Of a stretch of 64,000 nucleotides of DNA, positions 45,022 to 53,935 are shown one piece after another. The notes below the pieces were generated by a model. The model had not been told where the DNA came from. It searched no databases and was given only the letters and a program-made list of their open reading frames with translations. The stretch's first letter is position 1. Each line of letters starts with the position of its first letter. Location: contig NZ_AQXT01000002.1 of NCBI RefSeq assembly GCF_000376805.1, positions 2,170,001 through 2,234,000 of the forward strand, in the 5' to 3' direction. The position numbers were made by a program, and so were the translations under genes. Origin of the DNA: Henriciella marina DSM 19595 (GTDB lineage: Bacteria; Pseudomonadota; Alphaproteobacteria; Caulobacterales; Hyphomonadaceae).

Positions 45022-45900
45022 ATGACGAGCACGCCCCGCCACCCCGAACTGGAAGCCGACCAACGCGCGGACCGGCGGACATGGGTCTATTTCGCCGTCT
45101 TCCTGTTTGCCTCCTTCCTCGTCACATCCCTGTCGGACCAGCACGATATCCAGAAGGCGGGTCTGCCATATGCGAACATGCCGTGGCTGGCGCAGGCGAC
45201 CTCCCACCTCGTCATCCTGGCGATGACGCCCTTCATCACTTTCATGCTCAGCCGGTTCCCGCTCGCCGACTGGCGGCGCACCCTGCCCGTCCATGCCGTT
45301 GCGGTGGTGATCTTTTCCGTGGTGCACATCCTGGCGATGGTTGCGCTTCGCAAGCTGCTGGCCCCGGTCTTCTTTGGCGTGCCCTATGACTTCGGCCTCA
45401 CGGACCTCTCGACCTGGCTCTATGAGTTTCGCAAGGATGTACTGAGCTATGCGCTCATCGCGGCCATCTTCGCCACCAACCGGCTGGCCGAACAGCGCGG
45501 GATGGAGGCAAGAGCCGCGCAGAAGGAGGCGAGCGAGCGCCATCGCCTGACCCTGAAATCCGGCGGGCGAACCTACTTTGTGGACGCAGATGACATCATC
45601 TGGGTGCGAGCGGCCTCCAACTATGTCGAAGTGGTCACCCCCGCCCGCACCTATCTGGCCCGGGCCACACTGACCGAGCTGGAAAAACTGCTCACAGCTG
45701 CCGGCGGGAGGCATGCGCGGGTACATCGCTCCCATCTGGTCAATCTGGACAAGGTCAGTGAAATCCGGCCAACCGGCGAGGGGGATGTCACGCTTACGCT
45801 TGAGAGCGGAGACGTGGTGCCCGGATCGCGGCGGTATCGTGACGCTTACGCGCCGCCGGTTGCGGGGGATGGCGCCGCGGTCAGCAGACAGAGCGGTTAG
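45022..45900 (+). CDS. Membrane-bound LytTR family regulator
   Basis: The 292-residue protein has four membrane segments in its N-terminal half (about residues 21-38, 55-75, 90-110, 135-152). A C-terminal LytTR DNA-binding domain (about 180-275) has VDADDIIWVRAASNYVEVVT, RVHRSHLVNLDKVSEI and SRRYRDA. There is no receiver domain, so the signal is probably sensed in the membrane. It is divergent from the acyltransferase, a pairing that suggests local control. Confidence 0.9.
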   Translation: MTSTPRHPELEADQRADRRTWVYFAVFLFASFLVTSLSDQHDIQKAGLPYANMPWLAQATSHLVILAMTPFITFMLSRFPLADWRRTLPVHAVAVVIFSVVHILAMVALRKLLAPVFFGVPYDFGLTDLSTWLYEFRKDVLSYALIAAIFATNRLAEQRGMEARAAQKEASERHRLTLKSGGRTYFVDADDIIWVRAASNYVEVVTPARTYLARATLTELEKLLTAAGGRHARVHRSHLVNLDKVSEIRPTGEGDVTLTLESGDVVPGSRRYRDAYAPPVAGDGAAVSRQSG

Positions 45901-45958
45901 CAGTTCCTGCAATCGTCTGCGCCTGTTAAGCAGCAGGGCGCAGAAACCGGAGCACCGC

Positions 45959-47263
45959 ATGGGATGGATCGTCACGGCCTTCAAATGGCTCGTCCGGATA
46001 GTGGTCGCCCTTGTCGGGCTCACCTTGCTGACCAATTGCACAATGCTCGGCCTCAATTATGCGAGCCTTGAGGTCGACAACAAACCGGACGCGAGGCCCG
46101 AGATCACAGCAGCTACGCTGGCCGAGTGGGAAGCGGGACGCGACGGGCTGATCGAGACATTTGAAGAGGTGGTTTACGGTCCCTGGCCTGAGGGTCAGGC
46201 CGTCGAACTGGTCAGCCGAAGAATGGTCGATGAAGAGCTTGCCGGTGGACGCGGCACGCTGGAGGAACTGGTTCTACGCGTTGGCTCTGGCGGAGGTGCG
46301 CGAAGCTTTCACGTGGCGCTTGCCCTGCCCGATGCGGCGCGACCTGTCCCGCTGATTATCAGCCAGACCTTTTCGAGCAATTGCGGCGCGTTTCCTGGCG
46401 CGCCTCTGACGGCGCCGGATGGCAGCGACTGCGCTGACTATGAAGGCATTCCGGGCTTTGTCGAGACGATCTTCGGGGAGTTCATCGCCCTCGTTCCCAT
46501 CGATCAGTATTTCGACCATGGATATGGCTATGCGACCTGGCAGGCCGGGGAGCTCATTCCGGACAGGCAGGGCGAGGCGCAAGCGATCATGAATGCCATG
46601 GCGGGCGAGGGCGTGACTGCGCCGACCAGCGCGCTTTCAGGCTGGGGATATGGGTTTTCCGCCATCATTGATGCCATTGAGACGGATGAGGCGATCAATC
46701 GCGACCAGATCGCGGTGATGGGACATTCGCGTCACGCAAAATCGGCGATGGTGGCCGCCATTTATGACAGGCGTATCGCCGCTGTCGTCTCCCACCAGTC
46801 AGGCTTTGGCGGAGCTGCCTCCTCGCGGTCCGATACTGGCGAGACCGTTGAGCGCATGATCGAAGGCGTGCGGCCGTTCGGTGTTCTGAACATGGAAGGC
46901 TACCCGCACTGGTTTGCGCCGGCTTTTTCGGACTATGCCGAACGGACAGAGGACCTGCCCGTCGACCAGCATCAGTTCATCGCGCTTGTCGCGCCGACAC
47001 CGATGCTGCTTGGCAATGGCCGCCGCGATGTCTGGTCTGATCCCAACTCGACCTATCGGATGGCTGAAGCGGCAGACCGCGTCTATGAGCTTTATGGCAC
47101 CGACGGGCTTGATCAGGCGGGGATGCAGGACTTCAACCCGGCGGCCAGCCTCAGCTATTTCCTGCGCCCGGGCGGCCACTCAATCACGCAGCGCGACGTA
47201 GACGCGTTTCTTGCCTTCCTTGATGCGGCCATGCCGCAAGGAGATGACGTGCCGGGCGGGTGA
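45959..47263 (+). CDS. CE15-like alpha/beta hydrolase (glucuronoyl esterase-related)
   Basis: The 434-residue exported or anchored protein starts with a hydrophobic helix (IVVALVGLTLLTNCTML). The hydrolase core has IAVMGHSRHAKSAMVAA, with the Ser in GHSRxxK as in CE15 esterases, SHQSGFGGAA, PVDQHQFIAL and the late His in RPGGHSI. Relatives cleave methyl esters of glucuronic acid in lignin-carbohydrate links; others have unknown esters. The ATG at 45959 starts the hydrophobic helix, although the frame is open upstream. Confidence 0.82.
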   Translation: MGWIVTAFKWLVRIVVALVGLTLLTNCTMLGLNYASLEVDNKPDARPEITAATLAEWEAGRDGLIETFEEVVYGPWPEGQAVELVSRRMVDEELAGGRGTLEELVLRVGSGGGARSFHVALALPDAARPVPLIISQTFSSNCGAFPGAPLTAPDGSDCADYEGIPGFVETIFGEFIALVPIDQYFDHGYGYATWQAGELIPDRQGEAQAIMNAMAGEGVTAPTSALSGWGYGFSAIIDAIETDEAINRDQIAVMGHSRHAKSAMVAAIYDRRIAAVVSHQSGFGGAASSRSDTGETVERMIEGVRPFGVLNMEGYPHWFAPAFSDYAERTEDLPVDQHQFIALVAPTPMLLGNGRRDVWSDPNSTYRMAEAADRVYELYGTDGLDQAGMQDFNPAASLSYFLRPGGHSITQRDVDAFLAFLDAAMPQGDDVPGG

Positions 47264-47305
47264 AACCCGTCTAGCGTCCGCCTCCTGAATAACAGGGAGG
47301 TTATC

Positions 47306-47737
47306 ATGCCATTTCAAACTGAAGATCTGCTACCGGTCCTCGCCCTCGTGGTCTGGACACTCATCATGTTCATCTGGATGTATGTGACGCGCATACCGGC
47401 GTTCCAGAAAGCGGGTATCAATCCAGACGAGGCACGTCATCCGGATGCTGGTTACAATGAGAAGATACCGGCCAGCGTCCGCTCTATCGCCGACAACTAC
47501 AATCACCTGCACGAACAACCGACCATCTTCTATGCGCTGGTCTTCTTCGCGGCGCTGACAGGCGGTGGCGATAACATCTTCATGTATCTTGCCTGGGCGT
47601 ATGTGATCCTGCGCGTGATCCATTCACTGGTGCAGGTCCTGTCGGCGCAAGTCACCCAGCGCTTTCTTGTCTTCGCGATCAGCACACTCGTTCTGATCGT
47701 CATGGCTGTTAAGGAAGCGATCCGGGTTTTCGTCTAG
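47306..47737 (+). CDS. MAPEG family membrane protein
   Basis: The 143-residue protein has four membrane helices and the MAPEG-type sequence NEKIPASVRSIADNYNHLHEQPTIFYA (split as SVRSIADNYNHLHEQ and PTIFYALVF), with YVILRVIHSLVQ following. Bacterial members are small membrane proteins of unclear enzymology, some glutathione-related. GGGAGG precedes the ATG. Confidence 0.88.
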   Translation: MPFQTEDLLPVLALVVWTLIMFIWMYVTRIPAFQKAGINPDEARHPDAGYNEKIPASVRSIADNYNHLHEQPTIFYALVFFAALTGGGDNIFMYLAWAYVILRVIHSLVQVLSAQVTQRFLVFAISTLVLIVMAVKEAIRVFV

Positions 47738-47815
47738 GCGGGGCCCCCGCAAAGCTGCGTCTGAGCGGCGGCGGGGTGCTTCCCCCGCCCGCAAATCCGG
47801 GATAGATGCGAGGCC

Positions 47816-48892
47816 ATGGCATCTATCCCGCACTCCCGCCTGGAACAGGTCATCGACCGCTTCGACGAAGTCGAGGCCCGTATGGGCGCAACGACCGACA
47901 GCGACGAGATCGTCGCGCTGTCGAAAGAGCATGCTGAGCTCAAACCCGTCGCCGACAAGGCCAAGCTACTGCTCGATCTTCGCACAGAGCTGAAAGACGC
48001 CGAAGCCATGATGAATGGCGGCGACAAGGAGATGGCTGAGCTCGCCACGGACGAATATTACGACATCAAGGAGCGCTTGCCCGCCCTTGAGAAAGATGTC
48101 CAGCTTCTGCTCATCCCGAAGGATGTCGACGACAAGGCTGACATCGTGCTGGAAGTGCGCGCCGGGACGGGCGGCGACGAAGCGGCGCTGTTCGCTGGCG
48201 ACCTGTTCCGCATGTATACGCGCTACGCCCAGCTCCAGAACTGGAAGGTCGAGGTTATTTCGGTATCCGAGGGCGATGTTGGCGGCTACAAGGAAATCAT
48301 CGCGACCATTTCAGGTGATGCGGTCTTCGGCCGGCTGAAATGGGAAAGCGGCGTGCACCGTGTCCAGCGCGTCCCCGATACAGAAAGCGGCGGGCGTATC
48401 CATACCTCCGCAGCGACGGTCGCCGTGCTTCCCGCACCGGAAAATATCGAGATCGAAGTGCGCCCGGAAGACATCCGGATCGATACGATGCGCTCATCCG
48501 GCGCTGGCGGCCAGCACGTGAACACGACCGACTCTGCCGTGCGGATCACCCACTTGCCGACCGGCATCGTGACGACCAGCTCGGAAAAGTCCCAGCACGT
48601 AAACCGTGACAAGGCGATGGAGCAGCTCAAGATCCGCCTTTATGAACGCGAGCGGGAAGCCAAGGATTCGGCCCGCGCCGAGGCCCGCAAGGATCAGATT
48701 GGCTCTGGCGACCGCTCCCAGAAAGTCCGCACCTATAACTTCCCCGAAAACCGCGTTTCCGATCACCGCATCAATCTGACGCTCTATGCGCTGGACAAGA
48801 TCATCGCTGGCGACAAGCTGGATGAAGTGGTCACCTCGCTTATCGCCGAGGATCAGGCCCGCAAGCTGGCCGCGATGGATGAAGATGCATGA
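47816..48892 (+). CDS. prfA: Peptide chain release factor 1
   Basis: The 358-residue RF1 has the peptidyl-hydrolase GGQ in [28 protein letters not shown], and the RF1 domain preceding it with [20 protein letters not shown] (split). It terminates translation at UAA and UAG. The next gene, prmC, methylates the Gln of GGQ; the reading frames overlap by eight bases, so the pair is coupled. Confidence 0.97.
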   Translation: MASIPHSRLEQVIDRFDEVEARMGATTDSDEIVALSKEHAELKPVADKAKLLLDLRTELKDAEAMMNGGDKEMAELATDEYYDIKERLPALEKDVQLLLIPKDVDDKADIVLEVRAGTGGDEAALFAGDLFRMYTRYAQLQNWKVEVISVSEGDVGGYKEIIATISGDAVFGRLKWESGVHRVQRVPDTESGGRIHTSAATVAVLPAPENIEIEVRPEDIRIDTMRSSGAGGQHVNTTDSAVRITHLPTGIVTTSSEKSQHVNRDKAMEQLKIRLYEREREAKDSARAEARKDQIGSGDRSQKVRTYNFPENRVSDHRINLTLYALDKIIAGDKLDEVVTSLIAEDQARKLAAMDEDA

Positions 48893-49739
48893 GGCGCGGA
48901 CCTATCAGGCTCAGCTGACGGTTGCGGCGGCGCGGCTGAAATCGGTCGGCCTCGACAGGCCGGGGCGCGAGGCCCGCCATCTGATGCAGCATGCCTGCGG
49001 CCTCACCGCGACTGGGCTCATCAACTGCGAAACCTCACCGATGGAGTCCGGCGACGCCGAGACCTTCTTCGACCTTATAGAGCGACGCGCCAGCGGCGAG
49101 CCTTATGAGTATCTCACCGGCGAAGCCTGGTTCTGCGGGCTCGCCTTTGCCTGCACCGCTGACACGCTGATCCCGCGCGCCGATAGCGAAGTCGTGGTGG
49201 ACGAAGCCCTGACAAGGCTGCCGCTTGGACGTGAGGCGAAGATTGCTGATCTTGGGACCGGAACGGGCTGTCTCCTGATTGCTCTGATGAAGCAGCAGCC
49301 CGGCCTCATCGGGACCGGCATTGATTGCTCGGCCAAAGCGGCCGCTGTCGCGCAGACAAACGTTCAGCGCCACGGGATTGGTGACCGCGCGAACATTCTG
49401 ACGTTTAGCTGGCGCGACTGGACAGGCTGGGAAGATGTTGATCTCATCATCTCCAATCCACCCTACATTCGAAGCGAAATTATCGACACGCTCGACGCAA
49501 GCGTGAAGGATTACGAGCCACATCTGGCGCTCGATGGCGGCGCGAGCGGACTTGAGGCCTATGATGAGATCATCGCGATGGCGAGCGAACGGATGAAGCC
49601 CGGCGCCTGGATTGTCTTGGAGATCGGTTTTGATCAGGCGGCTGAGGTGCAGTCGCTGCTTGAAGAGGCCGGATTCGAGACCATTTCAGTCGCGCAAGAC
49701 GCAGGCCAGCGTGACCGTGTCGTCACAGCCCGCCGATGA
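48885..49739 (+). CDS. prmC: Peptide chain release factor N5-glutamine methyltransferase
   Basis: The 284-residue enzyme has an N-terminal helical domain ([13 protein letters not shown]), the SAM loop [15 protein letters not shown] and the catalytic [30 protein letters not shown] is also characteristic. It methylates the GGQ glutamine of RF1 and RF2. The start at 48885 overlaps the end of prfA. Confidence 0.95.
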   Translation: MHEARTYQAQLTVAAARLKSVGLDRPGREARHLMQHACGLTATGLINCETSPMESGDAETFFDLIERRASGEPYEYLTGEAWFCGLAFACTADTLIPRADSEVVVDEALTRLPLGREAKIADLGTGTGCLLIALMKQQPGLIGTGIDCSAKAAAVAQTNVQRHGIGDRANILTFSWRDWTGWEDVDLIISNPPYIRSEIIDTLDASVKDYEPHLALDGGASGLEAYDEIIAMASERMKPGAWIVLEIGFDQAAEVQSLLEEAGFETISVAQDAGQRDRVVTARR

Positions 49740-49919
49740 TCCACAGTTGAAGGGCTTGGCGAAGCGAGAAATGCGCGCTAAGGCTTGAGTCGGGCAGGAG
49801 GCTGATGACATTTTCACAGCCCCGCTACGAGTTAAGCGAAACATCACCGAGACACCCCAAACCGGTATGAGACGCACAGGGTCTGGATAACGGACATAAT
49901 GGGATCAGGATTTTAGCGT

Positions 49920-50702
49920 ATGCAACGCAAGCGCGGACGCGGTCGCCGTTCAGGTGGCAATAACAACAATAACAATAACAATCCGAACCGGCACTATGAG
50001 AGCACCGGGCCGGATGTGAAGATCCGCGGCTCTGCGCAGCAGATTCTGGACAAGTACCAGCAATATGCGCGCGACGCGATGACGGCAGGTGACCGGGTGA
50101 AGGCTGAGGCCCACTACCAGCACGCCGAACACTATGCCCGTATTGTTGCCAGCTTCCAGAAGGACAAGCCGCGCAACAAGAACGACGAAAACGACTCCGA
50201 CGATAATGATGATAATTCGTCGAACAATGACGCGGACAATCAGGACGATAACGGCCAAGACGATCGCAATGACCGTAACGACCGGAACGACCGGAACGAC
50301 CGGAACGACCGGAACGACCGGAACGACCGGAACGACCGGAACGATTATCGGTCTGACAAGAAGCCTGAGCGCAAGCCGCGCCGGCAGAAATCTGATGACA
50401 ATCAGGGCGATGATGAGCGCCAGGTTGCCGCAGAAGAGAAAAAGCCGCGTCGCGGCCGCAAGCCCAAGCAAACTGAAGATGACCCGATGAAGGTCATCGA
50501 TGCGGACGATCAGGGCTCCGACGAGAAGGCCGCCTCATCTGATGAAGAGGCGCCGGCCGAAAAGCCAAAGCGCCGGACCTATCGCAAGAAAGCTGATGCT
50601 TCAGGCGAAACCGATGGCGTCATGTCCACCTTGTCACGCGGGCGCAAATCCGAGACAGACGAAGACGACAAGGAAAAGCGGACCGCCAGCGCCGCCGAAT
50701 AG
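49920..50702 (+). CDS. DUF4167 domain protein with low-complexity tail
   Basis: The 260-residue protein starts with basic MQRKRGRGRRSGG and an Asn run. The DUF4167 core follows (about 30-85): IRGSAQQILDKYQQYARDAM and AEAHYQHAEHYARIVASF (split). After that the protein is disordered: Asp/Asn-rich, then eight or so tandem NDR units (about 120-142), then Lys/Glu/Pro-rich. DUF4167 is an alphaproteobacterial family, probably nucleic-acid associated given its basic, disordered ends. A bidirectional terminator follows. Confidence 0.88.
   Translation: MQRKRGRGRRSGGNNNNNNNNPNRHYESTGPDVKIRGSAQQILDKYQQYARDAMTAGDRVKAEAHYQHAEHYARIVASFQKDKPRNKNDENDSDDNDDNSSNNDADNQDDNGQDDRNDRNDRNDRNDRNDRNDRNDRNDRNDYRSDKKPERKPRRQKSDDNQGDDERQVAAEEKKPRRGRKPKQTEDDPMKVIDADDQGSDEKAASSDEEAPAEKPKRRTYRKKADASGETDGVMSTLSRGRKSETDEDDKEKRTASAAE
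50276..50343 (+). repeat. 9-bp tandem repeat (NDR codons) inside DUF4167 gene
   Basis: The unit AACGACCGG is repeated head to tail about seven times with nearly perfect identity, preceded by a slightly diverged copy. Its length is a multiple of three, so copy-number change keeps the frame. Confidence 0.95.
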
Positions 50703-50725
50703 TCCGCTTGGATAATAGTCCGCAC

Positions 50726-50770
50726 CAAAAAGAGAACCGCGCGCCCTCATAAGAAGGCGCGCGGTTTTTT
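50726..50770. terminator. Bidirectional Rho-independent terminator
   Basis: AACCGCGCGCC (50735-50745) pairs with GGCGCGCGGTT, and six T follow. An A-run at 50727-50731 on the left serves the minus-strand nrdB gene as well. Confidence 0.88.
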
Positions 50771-50805
50771 GTGATCTCACCATCTGACGGGAGGAGGCAG
50801 GCCGC

Positions 50806-51831
50806 CTACTCGGCCGCGACGGTCCTGCGATGTTTGTCGAATGCCGACCAGACACCGTCATCGCCGTGCCAGTCGCCGCGGGTTGCACCCTTGGAATATT
50901 CGGTTGCGCGCGCTTCGAAGAAGTTCGCATGCTCAACACCGTTCAGGATTTCCGTGAGCCATGGCAGCGGATGCTTCTCGACACCATAGATCGGGTCGAG
51001 CTTGAGCTGGCCCATGCGCCAGTCAGCGATGTAACGGATATAGTTCTTGATATCCTGCGGGGTCATGCCCTGCACTTCGCCCGCCTCGAAGGCGAGATCG
51101 ATGAATTTGTCTTCCAGCTTCACGACGGTCTGGCAGCAGTCTGCGATGTCGTCTTTTACAGACTTGGTCAGCGCGCCCGTTTCCTCAGCGAAGGTGTGGA
51201 ACATCTTCATCATGCCCTCGCAGTGCAGCGACTCGTCGCGCACAGACCAGGACACGATCTGACCCATCCCCTTCATCTTGTTGAAGCGCGGAAAGTTCAT
51301 GAGCATCGCAAAGGACGCAAAGAGCTGAAGCCCTTCGGTGAAGCCACCGAACACCGCCATGGATGTCAGGATGTCTTTCTCCGTGCCGACACCGAACTGA
51401 CCAAGATAATCGTGCTTGGCCGCCATCTCTTCGTATTCCATGAAGGCGCCAAACTCGGAGTCCGGCATGCCGATGGTTTCGAGCAGCAGCGCGTAGGCGG
51501 CGATATGGACCGTCTCCATATTGGAGAAGGAAGCCAGCATCATGCGCACTTCAACCGGCTTGAAGAGCGGCATGTAGTTTTCCATGTAGTTGGCGCCGAC
51601 CTCGACATCCGACTGCGTGAAAAAGCGGAAAATCTGTGTCAGCAGATTGCGCTCTTTCTCGGTCAGCTTGTTCGACCAGTCCTTGCAGTCCTCACCAAGA
51701 GGGACCTCTTCTGGCAGCCAGTGAACCTGCTGCTGGATTTTCCAGAAGTCGTAGGCCCACGGATAGCGGAACGGCTTGTAGGCCTTGCTGGGTGTAAGAA
51801 GCCCTGGGATCTGAATGATGCCGTCTGCCAT
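50806..51831 (-). CDS. nrdB: Ribonucleoside-diphosphate reductase subunit beta
   Basis: The 341-residue class I small subunit carries the diiron/tyrosyl site: METVHIAAYALLLE has Glu, His and Tyr spaced as in E. coli NrdB (E-x2-H-x3-Y). ESLHCEGMMKMFH supplies later ligands. The C terminus (SAFDKHRRTVAAE) would bind the alpha subunit. NrdB forms the radical used by NrdA to make deoxynucleotides. nrdA lies 6 kb away on the same strand. An NrdR-box-like site lies upstream. Confidence 0.95.
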   Translation of the reverse strand: MADGIIQIPGLLTPSKAYKPFRYPWAYDFWKIQQQVHWLPEEVPLGEDCKDWSNKLTEKERNLLTQIFRFFTQSDVEVGANYMENYMPLFKPVEVRMMLASFSNMETVHIAAYALLLETIGMPDSEFGAFMEYEEMAAKHDYLGQFGVGTEKDILTSMAVFGGFTEGLQLFASFAMLMNFPRFNKMKGMGQIVSWSVRDESLHCEGMMKMFHTFAEETGALTKSVKDDIADCCQTVVKLEDKFIDLAFEAGEVQGMTPQDIKNYIRYIADWRMGQLKLDPIYGVEKHPLPWLTEILNGVEHANFFEARATEYSKGATRGDWHGDDGVWSAFDKHRRTVAAE

Positions 51832-51852
51832 AGGTCTGCCCTTCTGTCCTGA

Positions 51853-51868
51853 ACACTATATATAGTGC
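51853..51868. promoter_or_regulatory. NrdR-box-like site upstream of nrdB
   Basis: ACACTATATATAGTGC matches the NrdR consensus (acaCwAtATaTwGtgt) closely and is a near-perfect palindrome, 22 bases before the nrdB start. A weaker AT-rich element (CAAGATATATACTCAA, 51888-51903) lies beyond it; its spacing is not the usual one, so it is not called as a second box. Confidence 0.75.
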
Positions 51869-51974
51869 CAAATTCGCCTGTCTCTCGCAAGATATATACT
51901 CAACGCGTGCCTGATTTTCCACAACGAATGAAGTTCTGTGGACAAATGTCGCGCCGTCGCCAGCCAGAGAACTT

Positions 51975-52994
51975 TCAGTACGCTATAGAAACGGAAACCG
52001 CGCCGAAGCGCTGCGGGCCATCCTGTCGCTGGAATTCTTCTGTGCGATGTACATAGGTGAACGCCACCTGGACCGTGCTCAAATTGATTGCAGCGCCCGC
52101 CTGCACGTCTGCGACCAGCTTGTTTCTGTCGGACACACGCGGACTGTCGCGCCACGCATTTCCATCGAGAAACATGTCGCGCAGGACGAGGCGGCCCTCC
52201 ACCCCGGCAAACAGGTAAGCACCGAATGTCTGATGGGGGGAGAATGTTCCGGCGCCCGACAGGGCCGGGCGAATGCGCGGCGGGCCGAAATCAGCGTCCA
52301 GATCCCAGCCGATCCGGCCGGTAAGGCCCGTTGCGGCGTAGGTGCGAACATTTCCAAGCGCACCGCCAGCATGAAACCCGTAATCGGTCTCAAGCCCGAG
52401 CGGCAGGTCCGGCCCGTCATATAGGGCCATGCGCTGGGCAATCAGCTCGACACCCGGTTCGTTGCGGAGCTGGTAGTCCCATCCCTTCGGCTGGGCCACA
52501 TTTATGAGATCATGCCAGTTATCCTGAACGAACTCCCCCAGCGCAGCCGGGCCGACGACACCAAGATTGAGCTGCAGGATATCCTGAATGTTCTCATCCG
52601 TAGCAACGACCGTTCCGGAGACATAGAGCCAGCCCGCATATGGCCGGTCATCAGGGTCTGGAATGGAGCGGGAAATATCGTCGGGCGTGAAGATCGCATG
52701 GGACAAGGCCAATCCCTGTCGAAGCTCGGTACGCTCGATATCAATGAAAGGCAGCCGACGTGCGGCCCAATCAAGGACTGGCAGAACGTCGTTCTCGCCC
52801 GAGACACGCTCAATGCGGATGCCATTGGTATAGTTACGGTCAGTTCCACCGAAGAGGTCGTTTTCGGAGGTCAGCGACCAGACGCCTCTGGCTTCTGCAC
52901 TGGCTGCCTCAACATTCGGCTGTGATTGTGCGTCCGCCAAGGGCCATGTGGCGGCGACGATAAGAGCGATGACTGAAAGACAGGTGGCGCGCAT
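51975..52994 (-). CDS. LpxR-like (DUF2219) outer membrane lipid A deacylase family protein
   Basis: The 339-residue protein has a signal peptide (VIALIVAATWPLADAQS). The LpxR/DUF2219 features are SLTSENDLFGGTDRNYTNGI, with the Asn/Asp/Thr-rich segment of the catalytic region, DRPYAGWLYVSG, FGAYLFAGVEGRLV and the terminal strand FGAVSVSIAY. LpxR removes the 3'-acyloxyacyl group from lipid A in the outer membrane. An activity on other lipids is possible. A second protein with a related C terminus lies upstream. Confidence 0.88.
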   Translation of the reverse strand: MRATCLSVIALIVAATWPLADAQSQPNVEAASAEARGVWSLTSENDLFGGTDRNYTNGIRIERVSGENDVLPVLDWAARRLPFIDIERTELRQGLALSHAIFTPDDISRSIPDPDDRPYAGWLYVSGTVVATDENIQDILQLNLGVVGPAALGEFVQDNWHDLINVAQPKGWDYQLRNEPGVELIAQRMALYDGPDLPLGLETDYGFHAGGALGNVRTYAATGLTGRIGWDLDADFGPPRIRPALSGAGTFSPHQTFGAYLFAGVEGRLVLRDMFLDGNAWRDSPRVSDRNKLVADVQAGAAINLSTVQVAFTYVHRTEEFQRQDGPQRFGAVSVSIAY

Positions 52995-53125
52995 GAATAA
53001 TACTGAGCAGTGATTGATCTCACGCAGGCAAATAGCCCACCGAGCGGGTTCACGTCAGCTTAATTTCTGGAAACGACTGAGCGCTGCGACCTCAGCTTTT
53101 CAGGCGAAGATAGTTTTCTGGGAGA

Positions 53126-53935
53126 TTACCGGCGGACGGTAAAGCTCACACCCGCAAAATCTTCTGCTGCCTGCTGCCCCTTAATACCACGCTCATTATA
53201 TTCCACTTCACGGTGGATATAGCTCAGCGAAAGCTGACCGGAGCCGCGCGAGAAGGAAACACCCGCCTGCATATCACCAACGGTGACCTGATCGCGTAGC
53301 GCCATGCGGTTTGTGAAGTTGCGTTCGCCGCCGGGCTCATAAACGAGAGCCTCACCATCGGCACCTGCAAAGAGGTACCAGCTATCTGGGGCAATATCTT
53401 CGCCGCGCTGGTCGAAATTCTGACCGATACGGATTTCACCGCCAACACTCCGCTGACGGAATTCGCCGTCTTCGATCATGCTGACCCGCGGCACGAGGCC
53501 GACATCGAAGCCAAGACCGGTGCGTTCCATCGGCGCCGAAATCGAGATCTCCGCATCGAAGTCGCTAACCTGACGAACCGGCCGACTGAAGCTTGCCGCA
53601 TTCCTGCGGCCTTCATAATCAACCACGGCGGCCGAATTGGACAGACGCAAACTGGTTACGTTCGGAGACCGTGTCGCCTCAACACCAAGTGGAACCGAAG
53701 CACGGGTCCCGGCCACAGGGCTAACCTCGATTTGCGAAGCGTTGCTGGTCTGTCCCTGCGAAAAGGAAAAGTTGGATGCTGCCTGAAGTGAGGGCGCGTC
53801 TTCAGCGCCCGATGGCTCGGCAAGACGATAATCCGTCTCAACCGTCTGGGCCTGGGAATACACCGATTGCGCCGTCGCTGCTGGGCTGCAGCCCTGGCAA
53901 GCTGTCACAAGCAAGGATGAAATCAACAGGCTCAT
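53126..53935 (-). CDS. Exported protein with LpxR-like C-terminal beta-barrel segment
   Basis: The 269-residue protein has a signal with lipobox-like LLVTAC. Residues about 30-170 are Ser/Ala/Val-rich and not recognised. The last 90 residues line up with the end of the neighbouring LpxR-like protein: YLFAGADGEALVYEPGG against YLFAGVEGRLVLRD, VGDMQAGVSF against VADVQAGAAI, SLSYIHREVEYNE against AFTYVHRTEEFQ. The catalytic N-terminal motifs of LpxR (NDxFxxxDRxYTNG) are absent. The start at 53935 is favoured by GGAAGGA eight bases upstream; an upstream start at 53986 lacks one. Function unknown; probably outer-membrane. Confidence 0.7.
   Translation of the reverse strand: MSLLISSLLVTACQGCSPAATAQSVYSQAQTVETDYRLAEPSGAEDAPSLQAASNFSFSQGQTSNASQIEVSPVAGTRASVPLGVEATRSPNVTSLRLSNSAAVVDYEGRRNAASFSRPVRQVSDFDAEISISAPMERTGLGFDVGLVPRVSMIEDGEFRQRSVGGEIRIGQNFDQRGEDIAPDSWYLFAGADGEALVYEPGGERNFTNRMALRDQVTVGDMQAGVSFSRGSGQLSLSYIHREVEYNERGIKGQQAAEDFAGVSFTVRR

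Noticed and set aside
44169-45389. 406-codon plus-strand frame over the acyltransferase
   Set aside because: His/Gln/Arg-rich composition typical of an antisense shadow; it also crosses into the LytTR gene in another frame.
45004-46056. 350-codon minus-strand frame over the LytTR gene
   Set aside because: The plus strand encodes a clear LytTR domain; no motif on the minus strand.
50276-50343. Possible CRISPR-like array
   Set aside because: The 9-bp units are contiguous without spacers and encode NDR codons in frame.
51888-51903. Second NrdR box upstream of nrdB
   Set aside because: The AT-rich core is present but outer bases and spacing do not fit the usual paired arrangement.
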